A stretch of DNA of 64,000 bases. It comes from Agromyces marinus. Its GTDB lineage: Bacteria > Actinomycetota > Actinomycetes > Actinomycetales > Microbacteriaceae. The notes below the pieces were generated by a model. That model was not told where the DNA came from. It saw only the letters and a program-made list of their open reading frames with translations, and did no database searches. Positions 36,765 through 48,740 of this stretch are shown here, piece by piece; the first letter of the stretch is position 1; each line of letters opens with the position of its first letter. The stretch spans positions 1,364,001-1,428,000 of the forward strand of contig NZ_CP087879.1 of NCBI RefSeq assembly GCF_021442325.1. Reading direction: 5' to 3'. Position numbers and translations under genes: made by a program.

Positions 36765-36812
36765 GTGAACACCCCCGAACACGCCTCGCAGCACCACCCG
36801 AAGAGGAGCCCT

Positions 36813-40331
<3,519 letters not shown>

Positions 40332-40364
40332 CGCCGCGCCAGGCGGCCGGGGTGCGCGGATCGC

Positions 40365-40370
40365 TAGGCT
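40365..40370 (+). promoter_or_regulatory. -10 TAGGCT of hisD, 9 nt from the start
   Basis: TAGGCT is followed by exactly 9 nt and the hisD ATG, the same geometry as nrdR and pyrD. Confidence 0.55.
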
Positions 40371-40379
40371 GAGCAGGCC

Positions 40380-41693
40380 ATGCTTCGCACGATCGATCTC
40401 CGCGGCTCCCGTCCGACCCCGACCGAACTGCTCGCGCTCGTCCCGCGCGCGGCGACCGACGTCGGCGCAGCGCTCGAGCCCGCGCGCGCCCTGATCGACG
40501 ACGTCCTCGCGCGAGGCGAGGAGGCGCTGCTCGACCAGGCCGAGCGCTTCGACGGGGTGCGCCCCGCAGCGGTGCGCGTCTCGGCGGGCGAGCTCCGTGC
40601 CGCTCGCGACGGACTCGATCCCGAGGTCCGGCGGGCGGTCGAGGCCACGATCGACCGGGTTCGTGCCGCGAGCGCCGCCCAGGTCCCGCCGCCCGAGCGC
40701 ACGGTGCTCGGTCCGGGCGCCGTCGTCGAGCAGCGCTGGCAGCCGGTCGGCCGTGTCGGCCTGTACGTCCCCGGCGGCAAGGCGGTGTACCCCTCGAGCG
40801 TCGTGATGAACGTGGTCCCGGCACAGGTCGCCGGCGTCTCCTCGATCGCGCTCGCGTCGCCTGCCCAGGCCGCGCACGGCGGCCGGATCCACCCCACGAT
40901 CGCGGGCGTCGCCGCGCTCCTCGGCGTCGACGAGGTGTACGCGATGGGCGGCGCGGGCGCGATCGGCGCCTTCGCGCACGGCGTGCCCGGAATCGGGCTC
41001 GACCCCGTGCAGCGGGTGACCGGTCCCGGCAACGTCTTCGTGGCCGCAGCCAAGCGGGTCGTGCAGGGCATCACGGGCATCGACGCGGAGGCCGGTCCGA
41101 CCGACATCCTCGTCATCGCCGACGACACGGCCGATCCGGACTTCGTCGCGGCCGACCTCGTCAGCCAGGCCGAGCACGACGAGCTCGCGGCGGCCGTCCT
41201 CGTGACCGACTCCGCCGATCTGGCGCAGCGCGTGCTCGAGCGCGTCGCCGCGCGGGCGGAGGCGACGCGTCACGCCGAGCGCGTCCGGCAGGCGCTCCGT
41301 GGCGAGCAGTCCGCGGTCGTCCTCGTCGACGACCTCGAGCAGGCGGCCGCGTTCGCGGACGCGTTCGGCGCCGAGCACCTCGAGATCCAGGTGGCCGACC
41401 CGGATGACGTGCTCGCCCGCATCCACAACGCCGGCGCGATCTTCATCGGCCCGTACTCGCCCGTGAGCCTCGGCGACTACGCGGCAGGGTCCAACCACGT
41501 GCTGCCCACGGGCGGCCAGTCGCGCCACGCGGCCGGCCTCTCGGCGGCGACGTTCCTGCGTCCGCAGCAGGTCGTGCGCTACGACGAGTCGGCATTGCGC
41601 GCCGTCGCCCCGACGATCGCGACCCTGTCGGCCGAGGAAGACCTCCCGGCGCACGGCGAGGCCGTCGCCGTCCGCTTCCACGAGCACCCCTGA
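40380..41693 (+). CDS. hisD: Histidinol dehydrogenase
   Basis: Zinc and NAD-dependent last enzyme of histidine biosynthesis, oxidising histidinol to histidine. The 437-residue protein shows [71 protein letters not shown] (zinc and catalytic residues) and the C-terminal [18 protein letters not shown] at 40380 is very close to its -10. No other his gene follows within the window, so it either stands alone or is separated from the his operon. Confidence 0.97.
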   Translation: MLRTIDLRGSRPTPTELLALVPRAATDVGAALEPARALIDDVLARGEEALLDQAERFDGVRPAAVRVSAGELRAARDGLDPEVRRAVEATIDRVRAASAAQVPPPERTVLGPGAVVEQRWQPVGRVGLYVPGGKAVYPSSVVMNVVPAQVAGVSSIALASPAQAAHGGRIHPTIAGVAALLGVDEVYAMGGAGAIGAFAHGVPGIGLDPVQRVTGPGNVFVAAAKRVVQGITGIDAEAGPTDILVIADDTADPDFVAADLVSQAEHDELAAAVLVTDSADLAQRVLERVAARAEATRHAERVRQALRGEQSAVVLVDDLEQAAAFADAFGAEHLEIQVADPDDVLARIHNAGAIFIGPYSPVSLGDYAAGSNHVLPTGGQSRHAAGLSAATFLRPQQVVRYDESALRAVAPTIATLSAEEDLPAHGEAVAVRFHEHP

Positions 41694-41703
41694 GGGCCCG
41701 CGC

Positions 41704-41709
41704 TACGCT
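41704..41709 (+). promoter_or_regulatory. -10 TACGCT of nrdR, 9 nt from the start
   Basis: TACGCT, then 9 nt (GAGGACACC), then ATG. The 9 nt contain GAGGA, but a transcript from this -10 would start too late to include it in full. Confidence 0.55.
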
Positions 41710-41718
41710 GAGGACACC

Positions 41719-42192
41719 ATGTACTGCCCCTTCTGCCGCCACCCAGACTCCCGTGTCATCGATTCCCGGACGAGCGACGACGGGCTCTCGATCCGGCGCC
41801 GGCGCCAGTGCCCCGAGTGCGGGCGTCGGTTCTCGACGACCGAGACCGCGAGCCTCGCGGTGATCAAGCGTTCGGGCGTGATCGAGCCGTTCAGTCGCGA
41901 GAAGGTCGTGCTCGGCGTGAAGAAGGCGTGCCAGGGGCGCCCCGTCACCGATTCCGACCTCGCGGTGCTCGCGCAGAAGGTGGAGGAGACGATCCGCTCC
42001 ACCGGGGCGTCGCAGATCGACGCGAACGACATCGGCCTGGCGATCCTGCCGCCGCTTCGGGAACTCGACGAGGTCGCCTACCTGCGGTTCGCGAGCGTGT
42101 ACCAGGCGTTCGAGTCGCTCGACGACTTCGAGTCGGCCATCGAGGTGCTCCGCGAGGAGCACGGCCGGATCCCCGCACGCCCGGTCGAGTGA
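41719..42192 (+). CDS. nrdR: Transcriptional repressor NrdR
   Basis: Zinc-ribbon/ATP-cone repressor of ribonucleotide reductase genes; it senses (d)ATP. The 157-residue protein has the four zinc cysteines (Cys3, Cys6, Cys31, Cys34) in [17 protein letters not shown] and [11 protein letters not shown], then the ATP-cone ([15 protein letters not shown] through [11 protein letters not shown]). No nrd genes or NrdR boxes are seen in the window. ATG at 41719 has the fixed 9-nt promoter geometry of its neighbours. Confidence 0.97.
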   Translation: MYCPFCRHPDSRVIDSRTSDDGLSIRRRRQCPECGRRFSTTETASLAVIKRSGVIEPFSREKVVLGVKKACQGRPVTDSDLAVLAQKVEETIRSTGASQIDANDIGLAILPPLRELDEVAYLRFASVYQAFESLDDFESAIEVLREEHGRIPARPVE

Positions 42193-42234
42193 GCCGCCGG
42201 GCGATCGCGGTCGGGGCCGCGGCGCCCGCTCCGG

Positions 42235-42240
42235 TACCCT
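42235..42240 (+). promoter_or_regulatory. -10 TACCCT of pyrD, 9 nt from the start
   Basis: TACCCT, then 9 nt (GATCCAGGC), then the pyrD ATG. Confidence 0.55.
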
Positions 42241-42249
42241 GATCCAGGC

Positions 42250-43305
42250 ATGTATGGACTCCTCTTCTCCCTCGTCTTCACGCGCATGGATCCCGAGCGT
42301 GCGCACCACCTCGCGTTCCGGGTGATCCGCAGCCTTCCGACGCTCGGCATCGGCCGGCTCGTCGAGCGCTCGACCGCACCGTCGGACGAGCTCGCGGTGG
42401 AGGCGCTCGGCCTGCGGTTCCCGTCGCCGTTCGGCGTCGCGGCCGGCTTCGACAAGGACGCGCTCGGCGTCGTCGGCCTCGGCCAGCTCGGGTTCGGCCA
42501 CGTCGAGGTCGGCACGATCACGGCCCTGCCGCAGCCAGGGAACGATCGCCCGCGGCTGTTCCGCCTCGTGGGCGACCGTGCGCTCGTCAACCGCATGGGG
42601 TTCAACAACGGCGGGGCGGATGCCGCGGCCGGACGTCTCTCGCGGCTTTCACGCCGCACGCGCCGTCCGGTGCTCGGAGTGAACATCGGCAAGAGCCGGG
42701 TGACGCCGGTCGAGCGCGCCACCGAAGACTACGTGCGCAGCGCCCGGGTGCTCGCGCCGTACGCGGACTACCTCGTGGTCAACGTGAGCTCGCCGAACAC
42801 GCCGGGCCTGCGCGGCCTGCAGGAGCTGGATGCGCTCGCACCGCTGCTCGAGGCCGTGCGGGCGGCCGCGGGGGCGACCCCGCTGCTCGTGAAGATCGCC
42901 CCGGACCTCGCCGACGACGAGGTCGTGCGCATCTGCGACCTCGTGGTGCGGCTGGGGCTCGACGGCATCATCGCGACGAACACGACGATCTCGCGCGAGG
43001 GCCTGACCGCCTCCGCGAGCGAGGTCGAGGCGATCGGCGCGGGCGGGTTGTCCGGCGCGCCGCTCGCGGCACGCTCGCTCGAGGTCCTGGAGCTCATCCG
43101 GGCGCACGTCCCGGCGGAGCTGTGCGTCGTCTCGGTCGGCGGCGTCGAGACCGCCGAGCAGGTCCAGGAGCGGCTCGATGCCGGTGCCACGCTCGTGCAG
43201 GGGTATTCGGCGTTCATCTACCGCGGTCCGATGTGGGCGCGGCAGGTCAACCGGGGCCTGGAGCGCATCCGGCGCGAGCGTCGCCCGGCGGCACCCGCCG
43301 CCTGA
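42250..43305 (+). CDS. pyrD: Dihydroorotate dehydrogenase, class 2 (quinone)
   Basis: Membrane-associated flavoenzyme that oxidises dihydroorotate to orotate with quinone as acceptor, in pyrimidine synthesis. The 351-residue protein has the class 2 N-terminal helical extension (YGLLFSLVFTRMDPERAHHLAF), FGVAAGFDKDA, VEVGTITALPQPGN, NRMGFNNGGADA, VVNVSSPNTPGLRGLQ (catalytic Ser region), KIAPDLADDE and GVETAEQVQERLDAGATLVQGYSAFIY at the FMN site. Confidence 0.97.
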   Translation: MYGLLFSLVFTRMDPERAHHLAFRVIRSLPTLGIGRLVERSTAPSDELAVEALGLRFPSPFGVAAGFDKDALGVVGLGQLGFGHVEVGTITALPQPGNDRPRLFRLVGDRALVNRMGFNNGGADAAAGRLSRLSRRTRRPVLGVNIGKSRVTPVERATEDYVRSARVLAPYADYLVVNVSSPNTPGLRGLQELDALAPLLEAVRAAAGATPLLVKIAPDLADDEVVRICDLVVRLGLDGIIATNTTISREGLTASASEVEAIGAGGLSGAPLAARSLEVLELIRAHVPAELCVVSVGGVETAEQVQERLDAGATLVQGYSAFIYRGPMWARQVNRGLERIRRERRPAAPAA

Positions 43306-43342
43306 CCGGCATCCTCCGCAGTCCGTGCCGAGCGGGCGGCGC

Positions 43343-43348
43343 TACGCT
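43343..43348 (+). promoter_or_regulatory. -10 TACGCT of the CNNM gene pair
   Basis: TACGCT is 9 nt before ATG 43358 of a short upstream ORF, repeating the hisD/nrdR/pyrD geometry. Confidence 0.55.
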
Positions 43349-43357
43349 CGAATGCAC

Positions 43358-43456
43358 ATGAGAACGCTTGGAGGCGTCGAGCACACCGTGCCCACCACAC
43401 CGACCGTCGGTCCCCGAAGCCGCGCCACGACCGTCGTCACGAACACGACCCGATGA
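43358..43456 (+). CDS. Short upstream ORF (32 codons) coupled to CNNM gene 1
   Basis: ATG at 43358 (or in frame at 43352) opens a 32-residue frame, Thr/Val-rich, with the sequence MRTLGGVEHTV at its start and ending VTNTTR. It terminates in ATGA, so its TGA overlaps the ATG of the next gene. The next gene has no Shine-Dalgarno, whereas this frame begins at leaderless distance from a -10. It therefore probably exists to load ribosomes onto the downstream gene by coupling, or regulates it. No homologue is recognised; the peptide itself may have no function. Confidence 0.5.
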   Translation: MRTLGGVEHTVPTTPTVGPRSRATTVVTNTTR

Positions 43457-44865
43457 TCACCGCCCTGCTCCTGCTGCTCCTGGGCATCGTGCTCACCGCA
43501 GCCATCATCGCCGCCAACGGCTACTTCGTCGCGCAGGAGTTCGCGTACATGTCCGTCGACCGCGCACGCCTGCGGGCGAGGGCCGACGGCGGCGACGCCG
43601 CCGCGAGGCGTGCGCTCGCGGTCACCAGACGCACCTCGTTCATGCTGTCGGGTGCGCAGCTCGGCATCACCGTGACCGGCCTGCTCGTCGGGTACGTCGC
43701 CGAACCGTTCATCGGCGAGTCGCTCGGCGTGCTGCTCGGCGGGGTCGGCGTGCCGACCGCGACCGGCATCGCGATCGGCACCGTCGTGGCGCTCGCGCTC
43801 GCCACGGTCGTGCAGATGATCTTCGGCGAGCTCTATCCGAAGAACCTCGCGATCGCGAATCCCGAACCGCTCGCGCTCGGCCTGGCCGGATCGACCCGAC
43901 TGTACCTCGGCGCATTCGGCTGGCTCATCAGCCTGTTCGACGCCGCCTCCAACACGGTGCTCCGACTGCTTCGCGTCGAGCCCGTGCACGATGTCGACAG
44001 CAGCGCCACGGCCGAGGACCTGGAGCACATCATCGACGACTCGCGTACGAGCGGCGACCTGCCGGAGGAGCTCTCCATCCTGCTCGACCGGATCCTCGAC
44101 TTCCCCGATCAGGACGTCGAGCACGCGATGATCCCGCGCGTGCGCGTCGACACCGCGGCCCCGGCCACGACGATCGCCGAGATCCGCGAGCTCATGACGA
44201 CCGGTCACACGCGGTACCCCGTCATCGACGAGCGGGACGAGCCCGTGGGCGTCGTGCATCTCGCCGATGTGCTGGCCGCGGCACCCGACGACCCGCGCCC
44301 GGTGACCGAGATCATGCGCCGACCGCTCGTCGTGCCGACCCTCATGCGGCTGCCCGATGCGCTCCGGGAACTCACCGGCACACGCAACGAGCTGGCGTGC
44401 GTCATCGACGAGTACGGCGGGTTCGCGGGCGTCGTGACGGTCGAGGACCTCGCCGAGGAACTCGTCGGAGAGATCAGCGACGAGCACGACGCGCCCGTCG
44501 GCGTCGGCGCCGAGATCGACGACGACGGGGCGTGGATCATGGACGGCGACCTGCACCTCGACGAGGTCGAACGCATCATCGACCGCGATCTGCCCCGCGG
44601 AGACTCCGAGACGATCGCCGGCCTGGTCATCGCGGAGGCCGGCGCGCTCCCCGCGCTCGGCGACGCGGTCGAGGTCGAGCTCCCCGCGACGGGTGCCGAG
44701 CTCGCCGAGGACGAACCGGAGCTCCGCCGCCTGCGCGTGGAGGTCACCGCGATCGACCGGCACGTGCCATCCGCCGTCAGGGTGAGCTTCGCCCCGCCCG
44801 CCGGAGACTCCCCGGGCGAGTCCGCCGACGGGTCGGATCCTGCCGACGAGGAGGCGGATCGATGA
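43453..44865 (+). CDS. CNNM/CBS-domain membrane protein 1 (CorC/hemolysin family)
   Basis: A 470-residue membrane protein of the CNNM (DUF21) family, linked to magnesium or cobalt efflux and often mis-named hemolysin. The N-terminal DUF21 domain has three or four helices (MITALLLLLLGIVLTAAII, QLGITVTGLLVGYV), then a CBS pair (MIPRVRVDTAAPATT; PVIDERDEPVGVVHL; VVTVEDLAEELVGEI) and a C-terminal CorC/HlyC transporter-associated domain (GDLHLDEVERII). The only available start, ATG 43453, lacks a ribosome site and overlaps the short ORF. It overlaps the second CNNM gene by ATGA. Confidence 0.92.
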   Translation: MITALLLLLLGIVLTAAIIAANGYFVAQEFAYMSVDRARLRARADGGDAAARRALAVTRRTSFMLSGAQLGITVTGLLVGYVAEPFIGESLGVLLGGVGVPTATGIAIGTVVALALATVVQMIFGELYPKNLAIANPEPLALGLAGSTRLYLGAFGWLISLFDAASNTVLRLLRVEPVHDVDSSATAEDLEHIIDDSRTSGDLPEELSILLDRILDFPDQDVEHAMIPRVRVDTAAPATTIAEIRELMTTGHTRYPVIDERDEPVGVVHLADVLAAAPDDPRPVTEIMRRPLVVPTLMRLPDALRELTGTRNELACVIDEYGGFAGVVTVEDLAEELVGEISDEHDAPVGVGAEIDDDGAWIMDGDLHLDEVERIIDRDLPRGDSETIAGLVIAEAGALPALGDAVEVELPATGAELAEDEPELRRLRVEVTAIDRHVPSAVRVSFAPPAGDSPGESADGSDPADEEADR

Positions 44866-45884
44866 ACGCCTGGGTGGTCGCGGGGATCACGGTCGGTCTC
44901 ATCGCGCTCAGCGCGTTCTTCGTCGTCATCGAGTTCGCGCTCATCGGGGCGCGGCGCCACCGCCTCGAGCAGGAGGCGGGCGAGAAGCGTTCGGCGCGCG
45001 CGGCGCTGCGCGGCATGAACGAACTGACCATCATGCTCGCGGGCGCACAGCTCGGCATCACCGCGTGCACCTTCGCGCTGGGCGCGGTCACCAAGCCCGC
45101 GGTCGACGGATGGCTCGGCCCCGTCTTCGCCTCGTGGGGACTGCCCGACTGGCTCGCCGGCGGCTCCGCGTTCGCGTTGTCGCTGGCGTTCGTGACCTTC
45201 CTCCATCTCGTCATCGGCGAGATGGCGCCGAAGTCCTGGGCGATCGCGCACCCGGAGACCGCGGCGAAGCTCATCGGCCTGCCCTCCCGCGCGTTCATCT
45301 GGGTGTTCCGCCCGTTCCTGCTGTGGGTGAACCGCATCGCCAACGTCCTCGTCGCGAAGTCCGGCGTGGAGCCCGTGGACCGTGCCGCGGTCGGCGGCCG
45401 CGACGCCGAGACCATCCGCAACCTCGTCGAGTACTCGACCCAGGTCGGCGTGCTCGAGCCCGGACTGCAGTCGCAGATCACCGAGGTGATCCGGCTCGAG
45501 CAGCTGACGGTGGACGCGATCACGACGCCCGATGAGGCGCCGACCTCGGTCGGTCCGGATGCCACCGTCGCCGATGTCCGCGCCGCAGCGTTGGCCTCGG
45601 GCCACCTGCGCATCCTGCTGCGGGACGTCGACGGACGCATGGCGCGCGTCGTGCACGTCCGAGACACGCTTCCGGCAGCGGATGACACGAGCGCCGACGC
45701 GTTCGCCCGTCCGGCGTTCCGGGTCGAGTCGTCCACGCCGGTGTACGAGCTTCTGCGCCGGATGCGCGAGCAGCGTGTGCAGCTCGCCGTCGTCGAGCGC
45801 GGTGAGCGGCTGCTCGGCATCGTGACCCTCACCGACGTGGTTCGGCGCGTGCTCCCGGAGACGGCGACGAACGCGGGCGCCTGA
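44862..45884 (+). CDS. CNNM/CBS-domain membrane protein 2
   Basis: A second CNNM-family protein, 340 residues, without the C-terminal CorC domain of its neighbour. The DUF21 part has FFVVIEFALIGARRHRLEQEAG and AQLGITACTFALG; the CBS region (about 205-335) is divergent but ends VERGERLLGIVTLTDVVRRVL. GAGGAGGCGG precedes ATG 44862. Paired CNNM genes are common in actinobacteria and may act as a heteromer; the transported ion is not known. Confidence 0.9.
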   Translation: MNAWVVAGITVGLIALSAFFVVIEFALIGARRHRLEQEAGEKRSARAALRGMNELTIMLAGAQLGITACTFALGAVTKPAVDGWLGPVFASWGLPDWLAGGSAFALSLAFVTFLHLVIGEMAPKSWAIAHPETAAKLIGLPSRAFIWVFRPFLLWVNRIANVLVAKSGVEPVDRAAVGGRDAETIRNLVEYSTQVGVLEPGLQSQITEVIRLEQLTVDAITTPDEAPTSVGPDATVADVRAAALASGHLRILLRDVDGRMARVVHVRDTLPAADDTSADAFARPAFRVESSTPVYELLRRMREQRVQLAVVERGERLLGIVTLTDVVRRVLPETATNAGA

Positions 45885-45886
45885 CC

Positions 45887-45914
45887 GCGGGCGGAGCCGC
45901 GCGGGCGGAGCCGC
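45887..45914. repeat. Tandem 14-bp duplication after CNNM gene 2
   Basis: Two exact adjacent copies of GCGGGCGGAGCCGC (45887-45900 and 45901-45914) begin just after the stop codon, in an 84-bp convergent spacer that has no clear terminator. Confidence 0.8.
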
Positions 45915-45950
45915 ACCCGCCCGGGAGCGTCCGATGCGCAGCGACGCCGG

Positions 45951-45982
45951 GGTCAGACCATGCCGAGGTCAGAGCATGCCGA
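45951..45982. repeat. 16-bp duplication across the App1-type gene stop codon
   Basis: Two adjacent 16-bp units (45951-45966 and 45967-45982) differ at one base; the second contains the stop codon and last codons of the phosphatase gene on the minus strand. Confidence 0.75.
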
Positions 45983-47021
45983 TGTCGGCGAGGCGGTCCG
46001 CGATCGTCGCGCCGTCCCGTGCCGAGACCCACGGAACCCCGGCGTGCTGCGCGGACTTGGCCCGGCCGCCCGCGAGAACGGCCTGACCTGAGGAGAGCTC
46101 GCGGATCGCGATCGCCGCGACGAGCTCGGGGTGCTCCCGGGCGAACTCCGCGTAGAGCTCCTCGTCATGCTGGCCGTCGTCGCCGATGAGGAGCCAGCGG
46201 ACCCCGGGGAACTCCTCCGCCAGGCGCCGGAGGTTCTCGATCTTGTGCGCCCGGCCGCTCCGGAACCACCGGTCGTGCGTGGGCCCCCAGTCGGTGAGCA
46301 GGAGCGGGCCCGGCGGGTAGAGGTGCCTCGAGAGGAACCGGGTGAGCGTGGGCGCCACGTTCCAGGCCCCCGTCGAGAGGTAGATGACGGGCGCGCCCGG
46401 GTAGCGGTGCACGAGCCGCTCGAACAGCACCGCCATGCCCGGCGTGGGCATGCGCGCGTGCTCGTCGAGCACGAACGTGTTCCAGGCGGCGACGAACGGG
46501 CGGGGGAGCGCGGTCACCATGACCGTGTCGTCGACGTCGGAGATGATGCCGAAGTCGACGTCGGGGCCGACGACCCAGATGGGTGCGTCGACCGGTTCGG
46601 CGCCCTCGGTGTGCAGGACCGCGCGGTTCCAGCCGGGCTCCAGGCGCACCGGGACCTTCGTGTCGACCACGCCGCCGCGATCGGCGAGGACCTCGATGCG
46701 CTGGCCTCCGACCTCGATCGTCACGGGCACGTCGCCGACGGGCACGCTCGTGAAGCTCCGCCATCCGCGGATGCCCTGGTCGCGCCTGCGGCGCCGACGC
46801 GGGGACGCGTCGGCGGCCACGGGCCGGGAGAGCAGGACCCGGCAGAACACCCGTGCCCACTCGGTCGAGCCGTAGCCCGTGTAGGGCACCACGGTCGGAA
46901 CGTGGCCGCGGCGGCGGGCCCAGCGTTCCCGGACGTCGTGGACCCAGTCCTCGACGCGCGCGGCACCGTGCCGGGTCGGGCGCTGCCGTGGTCCGGCCGG
47001 GACGGGGGAACTCGCCGGCAT
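45969..47021 (-). CDS. App1-type (DUF2183) phosphatase-like protein
   Basis: A 350-residue protein of the App1/DUF2183 family; the yeast founder is a phosphatidate phosphatase. The catalytic HAD-like motif is SDVDDTVMVTAL, followed by PVIYLSTGAWNVAPTL and LLIGDDGQHDEELYAEFA, which form the HAD phosphatase core (about 160-330). The N-terminal part is Arg-rich with an Ig-like beta region (VPVTIEVGGQRIEVL). No signal peptide is seen. ATG at 47021 has only a weak GAGTGG upstream. It is divergent from the TetR gene. Substrate is unknown. Confidence 0.85.
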   Translation of the reverse strand: MPASSPVPAGPRQRPTRHGAARVEDWVHDVRERWARRRGHVPTVVPYTGYGSTEWARVFCRVLLSRPVAADASPRRRRRRDQGIRGWRSFTSVPVGDVPVTIEVGGQRIEVLADRGGVVDTKVPVRLEPGWNRAVLHTEGAEPVDAPIWVVGPDVDFGIISDVDDTVMVTALPRPFVAAWNTFVLDEHARMPTPGMAVLFERLVHRYPGAPVIYLSTGAWNVAPTLTRFLSRHLYPPGPLLLTDWGPTHDRWFRSGRAHKIENLRRLAEEFPGVRWLLIGDDGQHDEELYAEFAREHPELVAAIAIRELSSGQAVLAGGRAKSAQHAGVPWVSARDGATIADRLADIGML

Positions 47022-47087
47022 CCACTCAGTTTGTCATGTCGCCCGAGTCCGACGCGAAATCCGTCGCGGGGCGGATGATCGGGCCGT

Positions 47088-47111
47088 CCGGACACCGGTA
47101 GAGTGGTCCGG
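47088..47111. promoter_or_regulatory. TetR gene promoter with candidate operator
   Basis: CCGGAC (47088-47093) and its complement GTCCGG (47106-47111) form 6-bp arms 12 nt apart. They enclose the -10 hexamer TAGAGT (47099-47104) of the TetR gene, 23 nt before its GTG. Position fits autorepression; it also faces the divergent phosphatase gene. Confidence 0.4.
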
Positions 47112-47127
47112 CGAACAAGGAGGACCC

Positions 47128-47811
47128 GTGCCGAACATCGACCTGATCCTGGGGGCCGATCACGGAAGACGCCGATCGGTGCGGACCGAGCCGACGCAGC
47201 GACGCAGCAGCCAGCGGCTCGACGCGCTGCTCGATGCGGCCGCCGCGATCGTCGACGAACTCGGATTCGAGCGACTGACGACGCAGATGGTCGCCGAGCG
47301 CGCCGGTGCCTCGATCGGAACCGTCTACCGCTACTTCCCGGATCGGGTGGCGGTGCTGCACGCGCTCCGCGAGCGGAGCGTCCGGCGCTATCGCGAGCGT
47401 CTCGCCGAGGCGATGGAGTGCAACGAGCTCGCGGCATGGTGGGACGTCGTCGACTGCGCGCTCGGCGTGTGCATCGACCTCTACCGCGAGGAGCCCGGGT
47501 TCAGCGTCGTGCATGCCGCTCCGCGCGAACTGTCGGAGATCGACGGCGAGCCCGAGATCGCGCACCGGATCGCGAAGGTGCTCGAGCACGAATTCGGCGC
47601 GGTCGACGACGAGGAGCTCCGGCTCCGACTGGGCGTCTGCCTCGAGACGGGTGCCGCGCTCATCCACCGCGCGTTCGAGCGCGAGGCCGACGGCGACGCG
47701 CGGTACCTCGACGAGGCCCGCCGCATCGTCCGCGACTACCTCGACGCGCACTTCGGTGCGACGCTCCCGGAAGGGCTCGCCGCGGGCGCGGCCTCGTCCT
47801 CGGCGGCCTGA
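47128..47811 (+). CDS. TetR/AcrR-family transcriptional regulator
   Basis: A 227-residue TetR-type regulator. The N-terminal helix-turn-helix (about 25-75) contains LDAALDAAAAIVDELG-like and TTQMVAERAGASIGTVYRYFPDR sequence, the usual recognition region; the C-terminal ligand domain is Ala/Glu-rich with conserved Cys residues (YRDV-type core not recognised). GTG at 47128 follows AAGGAGGA, one of the best ribosome sites in the window. It sits just upstream of the osmoprotectant importer and is the best candidate to regulate it. The effector is unknown. Confidence 0.93.
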   Translation: MPNIDLILGADHGRRRSVRTEPTQRRSSQRLDALLDAAAAIVDELGFERLTTQMVAERAGASIGTVYRYFPDRVAVLHALRERSVRRYRERLAEAMECNELAAWWDVVDCALGVCIDLYREEPGFSVVHAAPRELSEIDGEPEIAHRIAKVLEHEFGAVDDEELRLRLGVCLETGAALIHRAFEREADGDARYLDEARRIVRDYLDAHFGATLPEGLAAGAASSSAA

Positions 47812-47927
47812 GCGCCGGATTTCCGCGACGAGCGAACCGCCGCGGCATCCGTTGCCCCGTCGCGGCACTCGTGTTTGGCTTGTTCCGCGGCGCCGTGCGG
47901 CATCGCGACCGGAGCGTGAGGGGCGAC

Positions 47928-48740
47928 ATGATCGAGTTCCGAGGCGTCACCAAGCAGTTCCCCGACGGCACGGTCGCCGTCCACGAGGTCGACATCGTCA
48001 TCCCGCCGCGCAAGACGACGGTGTTCGTCGGGTCGTCGGGATCCGGCAAGACGACCCTGCTGCGGATGATCAATCGCATGGTCGACCCCACCCTGGGCCA
48101 GGTGCTCATCGACGGAACGGATGTCGCGACGGTCGACCCGGTCGCGCTCCGCCGGAGCATCGGCTACGTCATGCAGAACGCCGGGCTCCTGCCGCACCGG
48201 AGGGTCATCGACAACGTCGCGACGGTGCCGCTCCTGCGCGGCGTGTCGAAACGGGAGGCGCACGCGCACGCGCTCGAACTGCTCGACACCGTGGGGCTGG
48301 ACCGCTCGCTCGCGGACAGGTACCCGTCGCAGCTGTCCGGCGGCCAGCAGCAGCGGGTCGGCGTCGCGCGCGGGCTCGCGGTCGACCCGAACATCCTGCT
48401 CATGGACGAACCGTTCGGTGCGGTCGACCCGATCGTTCGCGCCGAGCTCCAGCAGGAACTGCTGCGCCTCCAGGGCGAGCTCGGCAAGACGGTCGTGTTC
48501 GTCACGCACGACATCGACGAGGCGTTCCTGCTCGGCGACCAGGTCGTGATCCTGCAGCAGGGCGGGTTCATCTCGCAGGCCGCGTCGCCCGCCGAGATCC
48601 TCGCGAACCCCGCCGACGCGTTCGTCGCGGACTTCGTCGGCGCCGATCGCGGCAAGCGGGCGCTGCACATCACCGACGTCGACGGGCGGCAGGTCGTCGT
48701 CGATGGCGACGGTCGGCCCGCCGGAGTCCTGACCTCGTGA
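47928..48740 (+). CDS. Osmoprotectant ABC importer, ATP-binding subunit (OpuBA/ProV type)
   Basis: Cytoplasmic ATPase of a quaternary-amine (betaine/choline/carnitine) importer. The 270-residue protein has Walker A GSSGSGKTT, Q-loop MQNAGLLPH, signature LSGGQQQRVGVARGL, Walker B ILLMDEPFGAVD and the H-loop VTHDIDEAF. It lacks the long C-terminal CBS pair of many OpuA/ProV subunits. ATG at 47928 follows GAGGGG. It overlaps the first permease gene by GTGA; the four genes 47928-51116 form one overlapping operon. Confidence 0.94.
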   Translation: MIEFRGVTKQFPDGTVAVHEVDIVIPPRKTTVFVGSSGSGKTTLLRMINRMVDPTLGQVLIDGTDVATVDPVALRRSIGYVMQNAGLLPHRRVIDNVATVPLLRGVSKREAHAHALELLDTVGLDRSLADRYPSQLSGGQQQRVGVARGLAVDPNILLMDEPFGAVDPIVRAELQQELLRLQGELGKTVVFVTHDIDEAFLLGDQVVILQQGGFISQAASPAEILANPADAFVADFVGADRGKRALHITDVDGRQVVVDGDGRPAGVLTS

